Source: Bacteroidota bacterium (GTDB lineage Bacteria > Bacteroidota > Bacteroidia > UKL13-3). From it: a stretch of DNA of 64,000 nucleotides. Below, piece after piece: positions 17,785 through 26,113 of the stretch. How positions within the stretch are numbered: the stretch's first letter is position 1; the number at the start of each line of letters is the position of its first letter. Below the pieces are notes generated by a model that was not told where the DNA came from, searched no databases, and was given only the letters and a program-made list of their open reading frames with translations. Where the stretch lies: positions 33,423 through 97,422 of the forward strand of contig CANHGM010000011.1 in the NCBI GenBank assembly GCA_947460345.1, written 5' to 3'. Both the position numbers and the translations under genes were made by a program.

Positions 17785-18525
17785 ATGAAAGACAACAGAG
17801 TACCCGTTCAAATTATGATTCCTTGTATCACTGACCAGTTCAGCCCGAATACAGGATTCAATATGGTGAAACTACTTGAAAGAGCTGGGTGCAAAGTATC
17901 ATACAATATTGAACAGACTTGTTGTGGACAGCCAGCCTACCATGCAGGATATTTTGATTTTGCTAAAGAAGTGGGTGAAAAATTTATTGATGAATTTAAA
18001 GCAGGTAACTATGTCGTAAGTCTTTCTAGCTCATGTACTGCTATGGTTAAATCTGACTTCAATGCCTTATTTGAAAACACAGCTATACATAATACTTGTA
18101 AAAGTTTACAAAAAAACTTTTATGAATTTAGCGATTTCATGGTGAATGTATTAGACAATCCTAATTTAGGAAGCAAACTCGGAGCAAAAGCGACCTTATT
18201 AGATAGTTGTAGAGGATTGCGTTCGTGTGGCATACACAGCACACCCAGACAAATGTTAAAGCAAATAGAAGGGTTAGAACTAATTGAAATGCATAAATCT
18301 GAAGAATGTTGTGGGTTTGGAGGCGTTTTTTCTACTAAGTTCGAAAACCTATCTGTAGCTATGGCCAAAGAAAAACTTGAAATGGCATTAGATACAGGAG
18401 CTGAATTTTTGGTGTTTACTGACCCAGGTTGTATGATGCATTTAGAAAGTTATATATCTAAAAACAATTTACCGATCAGACCTATTCATTTGGTTGATTT
18501 AATTGTGAAGGGAATTAGAGATTAA
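17785..18525 (+). CDS. LutA/YkgE-type Fe-S oxidoreductase subunit
   Basis: 246 residues made of two cysteine-rich CCG domains: QTCCGQPAYHAGYFD (CCG at 46-48) and ECCGFGGVFSTKFENLS (CCG at 175-177), with further cysteines in SSSC and DSCRGLRSCG. This matches LutA (YkgE), one of three proteins (LutABC) that oxidise L-lactate, and related heterodisulfide-reductase-like subunits. No LutB or LutC gene lies within the window, so it is an orphan here and may serve another Fe-S complex. Confidence 0.88.
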   Translation: MKDNRVPVQIMIPCITDQFSPNTGFNMVKLLERAGCKVSYNIEQTCCGQPAYHAGYFDFAKEVGEKFIDEFKAGNYVVSLSSSCTAMVKSDFNALFENTAIHNTCKSLQKNFYEFSDFMVNVLDNPNLGSKLGAKATLLDSCRGLRSCGIHSTPRQMLKQIEGLELIEMHKSEECCGFGGVFSTKFENLSVAMAKEKLEMALDTGAEFLVFTDPGCMMHLESYISKNNLPIRPIHLVDLIVKGIRD

Positions 18526-18612
18526 TAAATAATTGAAATAACATGTTTGTTTAATTTTCCAATCATATATATTTTAACAACAATGACTTTTTATAGTATA
18601 ACTTAAATTAAC

Positions 18613-19122
18613 CTACCAATTAATCACTGCTTTATTAAATATTTCTATCACTAATAGGTCGCTGATATCATTAATTAATTTGGTCTCTACACTATTCAAG
18701 TTTTGAGTGCCTGGGAAATCAGCAAAATTGGTAAACTGTTGTTTAAAATTAAGAGTGGTATCTTTTAGGTTTTTACAAACAATATCTACGGTGATGGTTA
18801 GTCTATTATTAGCTACTTGGTTATTGCTTTGCTGTCCAGCATTGCTCACGCTGTAGTTGCTTATAAACCCGCTGAATTGCAAATCACCATCTGTCCTCAC
18901 TGATTTTAAAGAAGTTTCGTTTGTTAGTTTGTTTTTTAATTTCTCAGTTAACACATTGCTTAATTGAGGTGCTACTATAGATGCTTTGTTTTCTATATAA
19001 GTAACGCTAAATGTCTTTACTTCTTTGGGTAGATTCGCACCTTTAAATGTATACTTAACACAACAAGAAGTTAATACAAGCATCAAGCAAAACACCTTTA
19101 AAACATATATATATTTTCGCAT
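18613..19122 (-). CDS. lptE: LptE-family LPS assembly lipoprotein
   Basis: 169 residues with a lipoprotein signal (FCLMLVLTSC, Cys20). The mature protein has the LptE-like pattern: YTFKGANLPKEVKTFSV, then a helix APQLSNVLTEKLKNKL, GDLQFSGFISNYSV, and NRLTITVDIVCKN. LptE plugs the LptD barrel in the outer membrane for LPS insertion. The LptD-like gene lies 1.7 kb further on the same strand, separated by purB, which supports the call. Confidence 0.85.
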   Translation of the reverse strand: MRKYIYVLKVFCLMLVLTSCCVKYTFKGANLPKEVKTFSVTYIENKASIVAPQLSNVLTEKLKNKLTNETSLKSVRTDGDLQFSGFISNYSVSNAGQQSNNQVANNRLTITVDIVCKNLKDTTLNFKQQFTNFADFPGTQNLNSVETKLINDISDLLVIEIFNKAVINW

Positions 19123-19230
19123 AGATTTTACCTGACAAATATAATGCCTTTCATACTTGAAATTAAAGTGAATATAATTAATACATCCGCTAATTGACTA
19201 GGTTGTTTTTTTGGTTTAACTATTCAAATC

Positions 19231-19238
19231 TATCTTTG
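19231..19238 (+). promoter_or_regulatory. -7 promoter element for purB
   Basis: TATCTTTG fits TAnnTTTG exactly, 4 bases before the purB ATG. A TTTG at 19210-19213 is spaced 17 bases upstream, as expected for the -33 element. The transcript would be nearly leaderless. Confidence 0.7.
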
Positions 19239-19242
19239 CCCA

Positions 19243-20595
19243 ATGGAATTGACTTCACTTACAGCTATTAGTCCGGTAGATGGGCGTTATCGTAGGCAAA
19301 CAGCTGCCTTAGCAAACTATTTCTCAGAATATGCTTTAATAAAATATAGGGTACAAGTAGAGATTGAGTACTTTATTGCTTTATGTCAATATCCATTACC
19401 TGAACTTGCTGCAGTGCTTACCCCAAAAAACACCAATAGCTTAAGAAATATTTATATACATTTTAGTGAGAAGCACGCATTAGCCATTAAAGAAATAGAG
19501 AAGACAACCAACCACGATGTAAAAGCAGTTGAATATTTTATAAAAGATGAATTTGACGCAATAGGTTTATCTGCTTACAAAGAGTATATACACTTTGGGC
19601 TTACCTCACAAGACATTAACAACACTGCAACACCTTTGATGTTAAAAGACGCCATTAATCAAGTATATATACCGTTGTGCAACGATTTGATAAGCAAACT
19701 AAATGATCAAGCAAAGGCATGGGAACACATCACACTTCTAGCCCGCACGCATGGCCAACCTGCCTCCCCTACTCGTTTAGGCAAAGAATGGAGGGTATAT
19801 ATAGAGCGATTAGAAATTCAAGTTAACAGCTTAAAATCTATTCCGTTCTCAGCTAAATTTGGAGGAGCTACTGGTAATTTTAATGCCCATGCGGTAGCCT
19901 ACCCTGAAATAGATTGGGTAGCTTTTGCTAATGAATTTGTAAACAACCAATTGGGGTTATATAGAAATCAATATACTACTCAAATAGACCACTACGACCA
20001 AATAAGTGCTTTGCTAGACAATACCAAGCGTATACATACCATACTGATGGATTTCTGTCAAGATGTGTGGTTATATATATCGATGAATTATTTTGGTCAG
20101 AAGATTAAAGAAGGAGAAGTGGGTAGCAGTGCCATGCCTCATAAGGTAAACCCAATTGATTTTGAAAACGCCGAAGGAAATTTAGGTATGGCTAACGCCA
20201 TAGCTGAGTATATGAGTAGAAAGCTTCCTATATCTAGACTACAAAGAGACTTAACAGATTCAACTGTGTTGAGGAATATAGGTATGCCTTTCTCTCACGC
20301 ACTTATAGCTTTTAAATCAATTCTAAAGGGTCTAGACAAACTTATAGTAAACGAAGCGAACATTGCAGCAGATCTAGACAATAACTATGCTGTAGTAGCA
20401 GAAGCAATACAAACTGTTTTGAGAAGAAATGGTTATCCTCAGCCTTATGAAGCATTAAAGGGATTGACAAGAAAAAACCAAAAAATCTCTCAAGAAACCA
20501 TCAATGAATTTATTGATTCTTTAGAGATAGAAGAAGTTTTAAAAAACCAACTCAAAGCAATTACACCTGCTAATTATGTGGGTATAGTAAAATAG
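19243..20595 (+). CDS. purB: Adenylosuccinate lyase
   Basis: 450 residues of the fumarase/aspartase superfamily in the form typical of PurB. It begins LTAISPVDGRYRRQTAALA, has HFGLTSQDINNTA and ARTHGQPASPTRLGKE (catalytic histidine region), and carries the signature loop GSSAMPHKVNPIDFENAEG. It cleaves SAICAR and adenylosuccinate in purine synthesis, complementing purH 14 kb away. It is a stand-alone gene with its own promoter, followed by the candidate ncRNA. Confidence 0.97.
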   Translation: MELTSLTAISPVDGRYRRQTAALANYFSEYALIKYRVQVEIEYFIALCQYPLPELAAVLTPKNTNSLRNIYIHFSEKHALAIKEIEKTTNHDVKAVEYFIKDEFDAIGLSAYKEYIHFGLTSQDINNTATPLMLKDAINQVYIPLCNDLISKLNDQAKAWEHITLLARTHGQPASPTRLGKEWRVYIERLEIQVNSLKSIPFSAKFGGATGNFNAHAVAYPEIDWVAFANEFVNNQLGLYRNQYTTQIDHYDQISALLDNTKRIHTILMDFCQDVWLYISMNYFGQKIKEGEVGSSAMPHKVNPIDFENAEGNLGMANAIAEYMSRKLPISRLQRDLTDSTVLRNIGMPFSHALIAFKSILKGLDKLIVNEANIAADLDNNYAVVAEAIQTVLRRNGYPQPYEALKGLTRKNQKISQETINEFIDSLEIEEVLKNQLKAITPANYVGIVK

Positions 20596-20679
20596 ATTAT
20601 ATATATAATTTTCTTTTTTTTAACTATTTTTTGGGTCTGAGGCAATAAAAACATATTTATTGCGTTACTATATCAACTT

Positions 20680-20784
20680 GAGAGAAAGATGTCAAAAAAC
20701 AAAACAGCTTTTATCTAAGTAGAAAAGGCTTCTGAGTTTGCACTCTGACTTATATGTCTAACCAAAACTTGACAACTTTCCCTC
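20680..20784 (+). ncRNA. Candidate rod-shaped structured RNA (6S-like)
   Basis: The 245-base gap after purB contains a long foldable element. Bases 20680-20695 pair with 20769-20784 in 14 of 16 positions. Then comes a large internal loop, a second stem TATCTAAG-type (20713-20720 with 20748-20755, 7 of 8 pairs), and an apical hairpin GAGT/ACTC (20734-20745). A closing stem, central bubble and apical stem are the layout of 6S RNA, and the ~105-base size fits short Bacteroidota 6S forms. A promoter-like TTTTTTGG (about 20627) and TATTTATTG (20654-20662) lie upstream and a strong terminator follows. An alternative hairpin (20706-20712/20723-20730) is possible. Confidence 0.5.
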
Positions 20785-20793
20785 ATTTTTTAA

Positions 20794-20834
20794 ATCTGCC
20801 CTGCATTATATATTTAATGTGGGGTAGATTTTTT
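20794..20834 (+). terminator. Strong intrinsic terminator
   Basis: ATCTGCCCTGCATT (20794-20807) pairs with AATGTGGGGTAGAT (20816-20829) over all 14 positions, counting three G-U pairs. The loop is 8 bases and a run of six T follows. The T run exists only on the plus strand. It is nearly 200 bases after purB, which argues for a separate transcript (the candidate RNA) ending here. Confidence 0.85.
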
Positions 20835-20841
20835 AATCAAA

Positions 20842-23475
20842 CTATCTATCCCAAGCGTCTCTTCTTTTGTTTAGTTTTAAATCTTGAAGCAATGCTGATT
20901 TTGCTTTAAGGGTGAACATATATCTTTGAAATGGTCCGATTGGAATCCAATTAAAGCTCATTTCCCAACAATGTAAATCTCTATACAAATCTATGGTAGT
21001 AGCAGTTAAAGCTTTTTGATGAATATCATAACCAGAACTTATACTCACTTTCCATTTAGTAGTTAAACTTACACTTCCAGTAAAGGTGATATATTGCGTA
21101 TATGTTTTTAAAGGCAAACCATTGGTGTAATAATTTGAATAATTGAAAGTGTAGTTCAAAGACAAGTTCCAAGGCATATTAAAATCTATATAGTCATCAG
21201 GATTTTCTTGCACCATTTTTCTTTCGGCTTCAGTTCCGAAGCTACTTGATTTTTCTTTCTTATTTTTCTTAAACATATCACTGTTAAACTGTGTATTAAG
21301 TGCAATATTCCCTACGGCCAATCTACCAAGTTTTCCTTTTGAGAATTGCAGATCATATATATCTTTTTTAACTCCATTTATATATTTATAAGGGTCGACC
21401 GAACCATTAAAATTTATATTTAGATTTTTGAAAAGCTTTATAAATCCACTAATTCCAAGGTTTGACAATTTAAAAGAATCTGCTAAAAAGTTATAACTGG
21501 TATTAAAAGATAGGTTATCTATAAGTGACATTTTTTGAGTTTTAACTACAGAATCTTTTTTCTCTTTATACTTTAATTCAAAATTATTGTTCAATGAAAA
21601 ATTGATGGTTCCTTGTTTACCAGCAGATGGGCCACCTATAACGCTATTGGTAAATGATGAATATTTACCTGTATATTTCAGAATAGAGTCTGGCCTTTCG
21701 TATCTATAAAAATGATACTGAGGGCTAGCAAAATCTGGTTGGTAAGTAAAGTTAATGCTTGGAGTAGCAGTATGTCTTATGGTCACTAAATTCCATTTAT
21801 TAATATTAAAGAAGCCGAATATACGAGTAGTTAATGATGCAGAAGTATTCCAATCGTAGGCTCTTCTCATTTCATTGTTATATGACTCTTTGAATTTGTT
21901 TTGGCTTTGATACCAAGTTTTTTCATAGGTCTGTGTATACCAATATTCTTGATATCTAAATTGAGGAGATAAAGTAGCGTATTTAAGAATTTTTAGCGTG
22001 GGCAATTGTAGTGGGATTTGGTGTATTATTCCATTTTTAATTGAATCAAATACTTGGGGTTTAAATAAATTTTCGTCTTTCACATCTACTTTATTAAGCA
22101 TATGCATATTATATCCAATTCGGATATTCTCATACCATTTAGAAGTACCTACCATTTGTTTGCGAGCAAGAGGGGCAAAACTATTTATTGAAAAATTGAC
22201 ATCAGGCAAAGAGAGGCTCACATCATGTGTTTGAGTATTTTGACTGTGACGCATGGCAGCAGTAATATTATATTTTCCTTCGCCAAAAGTATAGCCATAA
22301 TTTATACTAGAGTTGAATTGATTGTTTGTGAGGTCTTGATAACTAGCTGTAGGAACGTTGGTATTATATCCACTAGATTGAGCATTGATGCTTAAGTTAA
22401 AAGTAGTGCCTGGTCTAGCCTTGGGGTCAACAGTATGAGCCCAGTTAACTTTAAACAATTTAGATTTTGTATACTCAGTTGGCACATCAGGATCACCTTT
22501 TTTAATGGTATTATATAAAAAAGAAAAATTGCCTTTAAACTTATATATATAATTATAACTACTGCTAACAGTAGCACCCCAACTGGTATTGGTATATATA
22601 TCAGTCAGCAATTTGAGGTCTATATGTCTGTTAATGGGAATATAATATCCTAGATTTCTAAAAAAGAAACCAATACCTGGAGACTCTCCATAAGTAGGAA
22701 ACAAGAAACCTTTCTTTTGACCTTGGCTAATAGGAAAAAAACCAAACGGAACAAAAGCAGGAGTGGGCACATCTCCAACTACTAAGTTTGCTGGACCTGT
22801 AATGATTTGTTTTTTAGGAATAATTTTAAGTTTGGTAGCATTGATATAAAAATGTGGATGAAGAGTATCTATACATGTAGAATACCTAGCATGAGCCCCA
22901 TATAAATTATCAGCAGAATCTTTTTTTACATCAGCACAATATATAATTCCATCACCTTCTTTAGTAACAAAACCTGAAATTTTACCGCGTTTTGATTTGA
23001 AATTGTAAGACATGGAGTCAACATGAAACTCTTTATCACCATCCTTAAAAATAGGTTTACCCATGACACCTTCAAAACTATCAACCATAGGAACTGCATG
23101 GAGCGTATTATTTTTAAAATCAATCCATATATATGCAGCTTGTAAATCTATTTTATCGTAATGCATTTTAGCATCTCCCCATAAATGAACAATTTTATTT
23201 TGAGCATCAAAATATATACTGTCTTTTGACGAATAAGTAACATCCGTTTTAAATGCATCTTTTGAAGAAGGTAAACTATCATCAAAATTTTGAACAGTTG
23301 AATCTGAATTATTAAATTGAGTTGAGTCTGCTGCTTGAATTACTTGAGAAAAAGAAACATCTGAACTAAATAATATACATATACACAACAATGCGGGGAT
23401 AAATACCTTGAACTTTTTGAGTTCGGCAAGGTAATTGAAAATACATTTGCACTGATGCTTACTGATATGATACAT
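20842..23475 (-). CDS. lptD: LptD-like LPS assembly outer-membrane protein
   Basis: About 860-877 residues. After the signal-like FIPALLCICILFSSDVSFSQ comes an OstA/LptA-like domain (SIYFDAQNKIVHLWGDAKM, QAAYIWIDF, DGDKEFHVDSMSYNFKSKRG) and then a large strand-rich barrel domain with alternating aromatic residues ending in a Trp/Asp-rich tail, as in Bacteroidota LptD. The start is unresolved. The ATG at 23475 overlaps the divergent amidase gene by 21 bases. A better signal peptide would begin at the CTC codon 23421-23419 (LKKFKVF), 5 bases after a TACCTTG promoter-like element. TTG at 23391 is also possible. Confidence 0.85.
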   Translation of the reverse strand: MYHISKHQCKCIFNYLAELKKFKVFIPALLCICILFSSDVSFSQVIQAADSTQFNNSDSTVQNFDDSLPSSKDAFKTDVTYSSKDSIYFDAQNKIVHLWGDAKMHYDKIDLQAAYIWIDFKNNTLHAVPMVDSFEGVMGKPIFKDGDKEFHVDSMSYNFKSKRGKISGFVTKEGDGIIYCADVKKDSADNLYGAHARYSTCIDTLHPHFYINATKLKIIPKKQIITGPANLVVGDVPTPAFVPFGFFPISQGQKKGFLFPTYGESPGIGFFFRNLGYYIPINRHIDLKLLTDIYTNTSWGATVSSSYNYIYKFKGNFSFLYNTIKKGDPDVPTEYTKSKLFKVNWAHTVDPKARPGTTFNLSINAQSSGYNTNVPTASYQDLTNNQFNSSINYGYTFGEGKYNITAAMRHSQNTQTHDVSLSLPDVNFSINSFAPLARKQMVGTSKWYENIRIGYNMHMLNKVDVKDENLFKPQVFDSIKNGIIHQIPLQLPTLKILKYATLSPQFRYQEYWYTQTYEKTWYQSQNKFKESYNNEMRRAYDWNTSASLTTRIFGFFNINKWNLVTIRHTATPSINFTYQPDFASPQYHFYRYERPDSILKYTGKYSSFTNSVIGGPSAGKQGTINFSLNNNFELKYKEKKDSVVKTQKMSLIDNLSFNTSYNFLADSFKLSNLGISGFIKLFKNLNINFNGSVDPYKYINGVKKDIYDLQFSKGKLGRLAVGNIALNTQFNSDMFKKNKKEKSSSFGTEAERKMVQENPDDYIDFNMPWNLSLNYTFNYSNYYTNGLPLKTYTQYITFTGSVSLTTKWKVSISSGYDIHQKALTATTIDLYRDLHCWEMSFNWIPIGPFQRYMFTLKAKSALLQDLKLNKRRDAWDR
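23442..23449 (+). promoter_or_regulatory. -7 promoter element for the amidase gene
   Basis: TACATTTG matches TAnnTTTG exactly, 5 bases before the ATG at 23455. TTTG at 23416-23419 lies 22 bases upstream. On the other strand GCAAGGTA (23426-23433) gives TACCTTGC for the divergent lptD-like gene, so the two promoters face away within 60 bases. Confidence 0.65.
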
Positions 23476-24267
23476 AGAAAAGAATGGCAAAAATACGGAT
23501 TCTACCTTTTGATAGGTATTGCAATATTGACTATTCTTATTTTGGGAGCTTTTAAAGACCCGAAATCTAAAACCAAAACAATAGTTATAGATGCAGGACA
23601 TGGTGGACATGACCATGGTTGTATGTATGGAGGAGCTAACGAAAAAGATATAACGTTGTCTGTTTCTTTGTTGTTTGGTAAGATGATTCAAGATAGTTTT
23701 CCTGACTATAAAATTATATTTACACGTAATAACGATTCGTTTGTAGAATTGTATGAGAGGGCAAACATTGCAAACAGAAATAATGCCGATTTATTTATCT
23801 CAATCCATGTAAATGCATCACCATCTATAAGTGCTTATGGAACAGAAACTTATGCCATGGGACTACATAAAACAGCGGGCAATTTATCTGTAGCTAAAAG
23901 AGAAAACGCGTCTGTTTTAATGGAAAAAGACTATCAACAAAACTATGATGGTTTTGACCCCAACTCACCTGAAGGACATATTATTTTTAGTTTATATCAA
24001 AACCAATTTTTAAGTCAGAGTTTGTCTTTAGCTTCTATTGTTGAAAACAAATTTAAGTCAAAAGAAAGATACAGTAGAGGTGTAAAACAAGCGGGGTTTC
24101 TAGTACTTTGGAAAACAACCATGCCTAGTATACTTATAGAAACAGGTTATTTAAGCAACGCTATCGAACGAAAATATTTAGTGAGTAATGATGGTCAATT
24201 AAAAACTGCTGAGTCTATATATGAAGCATTTAAGAGCTATACTGCAAGTGCTTGGAAAGAACAATAA
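23455..24267 (+). CDS. N-acetylmuramoyl-L-alanine amidase (Amidase_3)
   Basis: 270 residues. One N-terminal membrane helix (about 15-33) places the enzyme at the periplasmic face. The catalytic domain begins IVIDAGHGGHDHG with zinc ligand His49, followed by Glu64 in GGANEKDITL, and SIHVNASPS carrying the third ligand. The C-terminal ILIETGYLSNAIE holds the catalytic glutamate. It cleaves the bond between muramic acid and the stem peptide, typically in cell separation. It is convergent with the kdsD-like gene, one base apart. Confidence 0.95.
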   Translation: MLTDMIHRKEWQKYGFYLLIGIAILTILILGAFKDPKSKTKTIVIDAGHGGHDHGCMYGGANEKDITLSVSLLFGKMIQDSFPDYKIIFTRNNDSFVELYERANIANRNNADLFISIHVNASPSISAYGTETYAMGLHKTAGNLSVAKRENASVLMEKDYQQNYDGFDPNSPEGHIIFSLYQNQFLSQSLSLASIVENKFKSKERYSRGVKQAGFLVLWKTTMPSILIETGYLSNAIERKYLVSNDGQLKTAESIYEAFKSYTASAWKEQ

Positions 24268-24268
24268 A

Positions 24269-25231
24269 TTAAATAATTCCTTCTCTATTTAGGTCGTGGA
24301 TATGAACCATACCTGCATATATATATTGATTGGTAACAATCATCTGAGAAATTTTCTTTTCTCTAAAAATTATTAATGCCTCAGCAGCAAGCGTATTTAT
24401 ATCTAGTGTTTGAGGATTTTTATTCATAATATGTTCAGCTGTTAGATCAAATATATTTCGATGATTCTCAAGCATTCTTCTTAAATCTCCATCAGTTATT
24501 ATACCTATTAATTTATTATTTTCAATTACAGCAACAGCACCCATTCTGCCAAGAGATATAGCTGATATAATTTCTTGAATACTGGCATTTATTGAAACCT
24601 GAGGTTTGTTATCATTGATCAAACCTCCTAAGGTTAAGTATAATTTTTTTCCTAAAGCACCTCCAGGGTGATATTTCGCAAAATCTATGGCTTTAAAATC
24701 TCTGCATTTAAGTAATGTTACAGCCAATGCATCACCCATAGCCATTTGAGCTGATGTGCTACTGGTAGGGGCAAGATTATTGGGGCACGCTTCTTTTTCT
24801 ACTGTGGTATTTAAAAATATATCCGATTGTAAAGCGAGAGTAGAGTTTGATTCACCTGCAATTCCAATAAGTATATTTTGACTTCTTTTTAATAATGGGA
24901 TAAGCGATTTAATCTCAGGCGTTTCACCGCTTTTGCTAATACAAATAATAATATCACCTGATTGCACCATTCCTAAATCTCCATGTATAGCATCAGCAGC
25001 GTGCATAAACAATGCAGGTGTTCCGGTGCTGTTAAATGTAGCTGCAATCTTTTGAGCAATGATAGCACTTTTGCCTACCCCTGTGATTACAACCCTACCT
25101 TTTGATTGGTATATTGCAACAATGGCTTTGCAAAAACTTTCACCAATATATTTTTTCAAACCACTAATGGAAGCAGACTCTATATCAAAAGTTTCATTGG
25201 CAACTGCTATTATATCATTAGAACTTAACAT
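24269..25231 (-). CDS. kdsD: Arabinose-5-phosphate isomerase (KpsF/GutQ/KdsD family)
   Basis: 320 residues: an N-terminal SIS sugar-isomerase domain (GRVVITGVGKSAIIAQKIA, HGDLGMVQSGD, ISKSGETPEI, then LAPTSSTSAQMAMGDALA) and two C-terminal CBS domains (MGAVAVIENNKLIGIITDGDLRRML and the final ISQMIVTNQYIYAGMVHIHDL). The family turns ribulose-5-phosphate into arabinose-5-phosphate, the first step to Kdo in LPS. It lies 7 bases after lptB on the same strand, so both LPS genes are probably one operon. Confidence 0.95.
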   Translation of the reverse strand: MLSSNDIIAVANETFDIESASISGLKKYIGESFCKAIVAIYQSKGRVVITGVGKSAIIAQKIAATFNSTGTPALFMHAADAIHGDLGMVQSGDIIICISKSGETPEIKSLIPLLKRSQNILIGIAGESNSTLALQSDIFLNTTVEKEACPNNLAPTSSTSAQMAMGDALAVTLLKCRDFKAIDFAKYHPGGALGKKLYLTLGGLINDNKPQVSINASIQEIISAISLGRMGAVAVIENNKLIGIITDGDLRRMLENHRNIFDLTAEHIMNKNPQTLDINTLAAEALIIFREKKISQMIVTNQYIYAGMVHIHDLNREGII

Positions 25232-25238
25232 ATATATA

Positions 25239-25964
25239 TTATTTTCTTAGTTCAAAATTCTGGCCCAAATATACCTTTCTAACCATTTCATCATTGGCTA
25301 AGTCTTCAGCAGAACCAGCCTTCAAAATATTGCCTTCAAAAAGCAAATATGCTCTATCAGTTATACTCAATGTTTCATGAACATTATGGTCGGTAATTAA
25401 TATCCCTATATTTTTACTTTTAAGTTTATAAATTATAGATTGAATATCTTCAACAGCAATTGGGTCTACCCCTGCAAAAGGTTCATCTAATAATATAAAT
25501 TTAGGGTCAACGGCTAAAGCACGGGCTATTTCTGTCCGTCTACGTTCGCCACCTGATAAAACATTTCCTAAACTTTTTCTCACTTTTTCTAAACTAAACT
25601 CTTCAATCAATTCGTCAACTCTTTGTTTTTGAACACTTTTAGGCAGATCCGTCATTTCTAATACAGCCGCAATATTATCTTCTACTGTTAACGCTCTAAA
25701 TATAGAGGCTTCTTGGGGCAAATACCCAATACCCTTTTGTGACCTTTTATACATGGCTAGTTTGGTCAGGTCTTGGTCGTCCAAAAATATCTTACCTTTA
25801 TCAGGTCTAATCAACCCAACTATCATATAAAAACTAGTTGTTTTACCAGCTCCATTAGGGCCAAGCAAACCCACAATCTCACCTTGGTTTACTTCAATAG
25901 AAACATCATTCACTACGGTGCGACTTTTATATTTTTTGACTAAATGTTCTGATCGAAGTATCAT
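25239..25964 (-). CDS. lptB: LPS export ABC transporter ATP-binding protein
   Basis: 241 residues, the usual LptB length. Walker A GPNGAGKT (35-42), signature LSGGERRR, Walker [14 protein letters not shown] and switch [10 protein letters not shown] are all present. The sequence has the LptB-specific stretches RIGYLPQ-type ([13 protein letters not shown]) and [23 protein letters not shown]. It drives LPS extraction from the inner membrane with LptF/LptG, which are not in the window. It heads the lptB-kdsD pair. Confidence 0.96.
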   Translation of the reverse strand: MILRSEHLVKKYKSRTVVNDVSIEVNQGEIVGLLGPNGAGKTTSFYMIVGLIRPDKGKIFLDDQDLTKLAMYKRSQKGIGYLPQEASIFRALTVEDNIAAVLEMTDLPKSVQKQRVDELIEEFSLEKVRKSLGNVLSGGERRRTEIARALAVDPKFILLDEPFAGVDPIAVEDIQSIIYKLKSKNIGILITDHNVHETLSITDRAYLLFEGNILKAGSAEDLANDEMVRKVYLGQNFELRK

Positions 25965-26113
25965 ATATATGTGCTATAAATTCAAGGCAAAGGTATTAAA
26001 AACAGATGAGTAAATGGAGGATAAAATAATTGGAAATTAGTAGCCATAGGCAGCCAATAATATTTAAATTAATCATACTTAAAATAAAAATATAACACTA
26101 ATTTTGTGAGCAC

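Noticed and set aside
17785..18525. Complete LutABC lactate operon
   Set aside because: Only one CCG-domain gene is found; neighbours are cinA and lptE.
20642..20663. Terminator for purB (GCAATAAA/TTTATTGC hairpin)
   Set aside because: It is a perfect 8-bp stem but has no T run after it and overlaps the promoter-like box of the candidate RNA.
20842..23691. LptD-like gene starting as far upstream as 23691
   Set aside because: It would overlap the amidase gene and its promoter by over 230 bases and adds a segment with no export signal in front of the real one.
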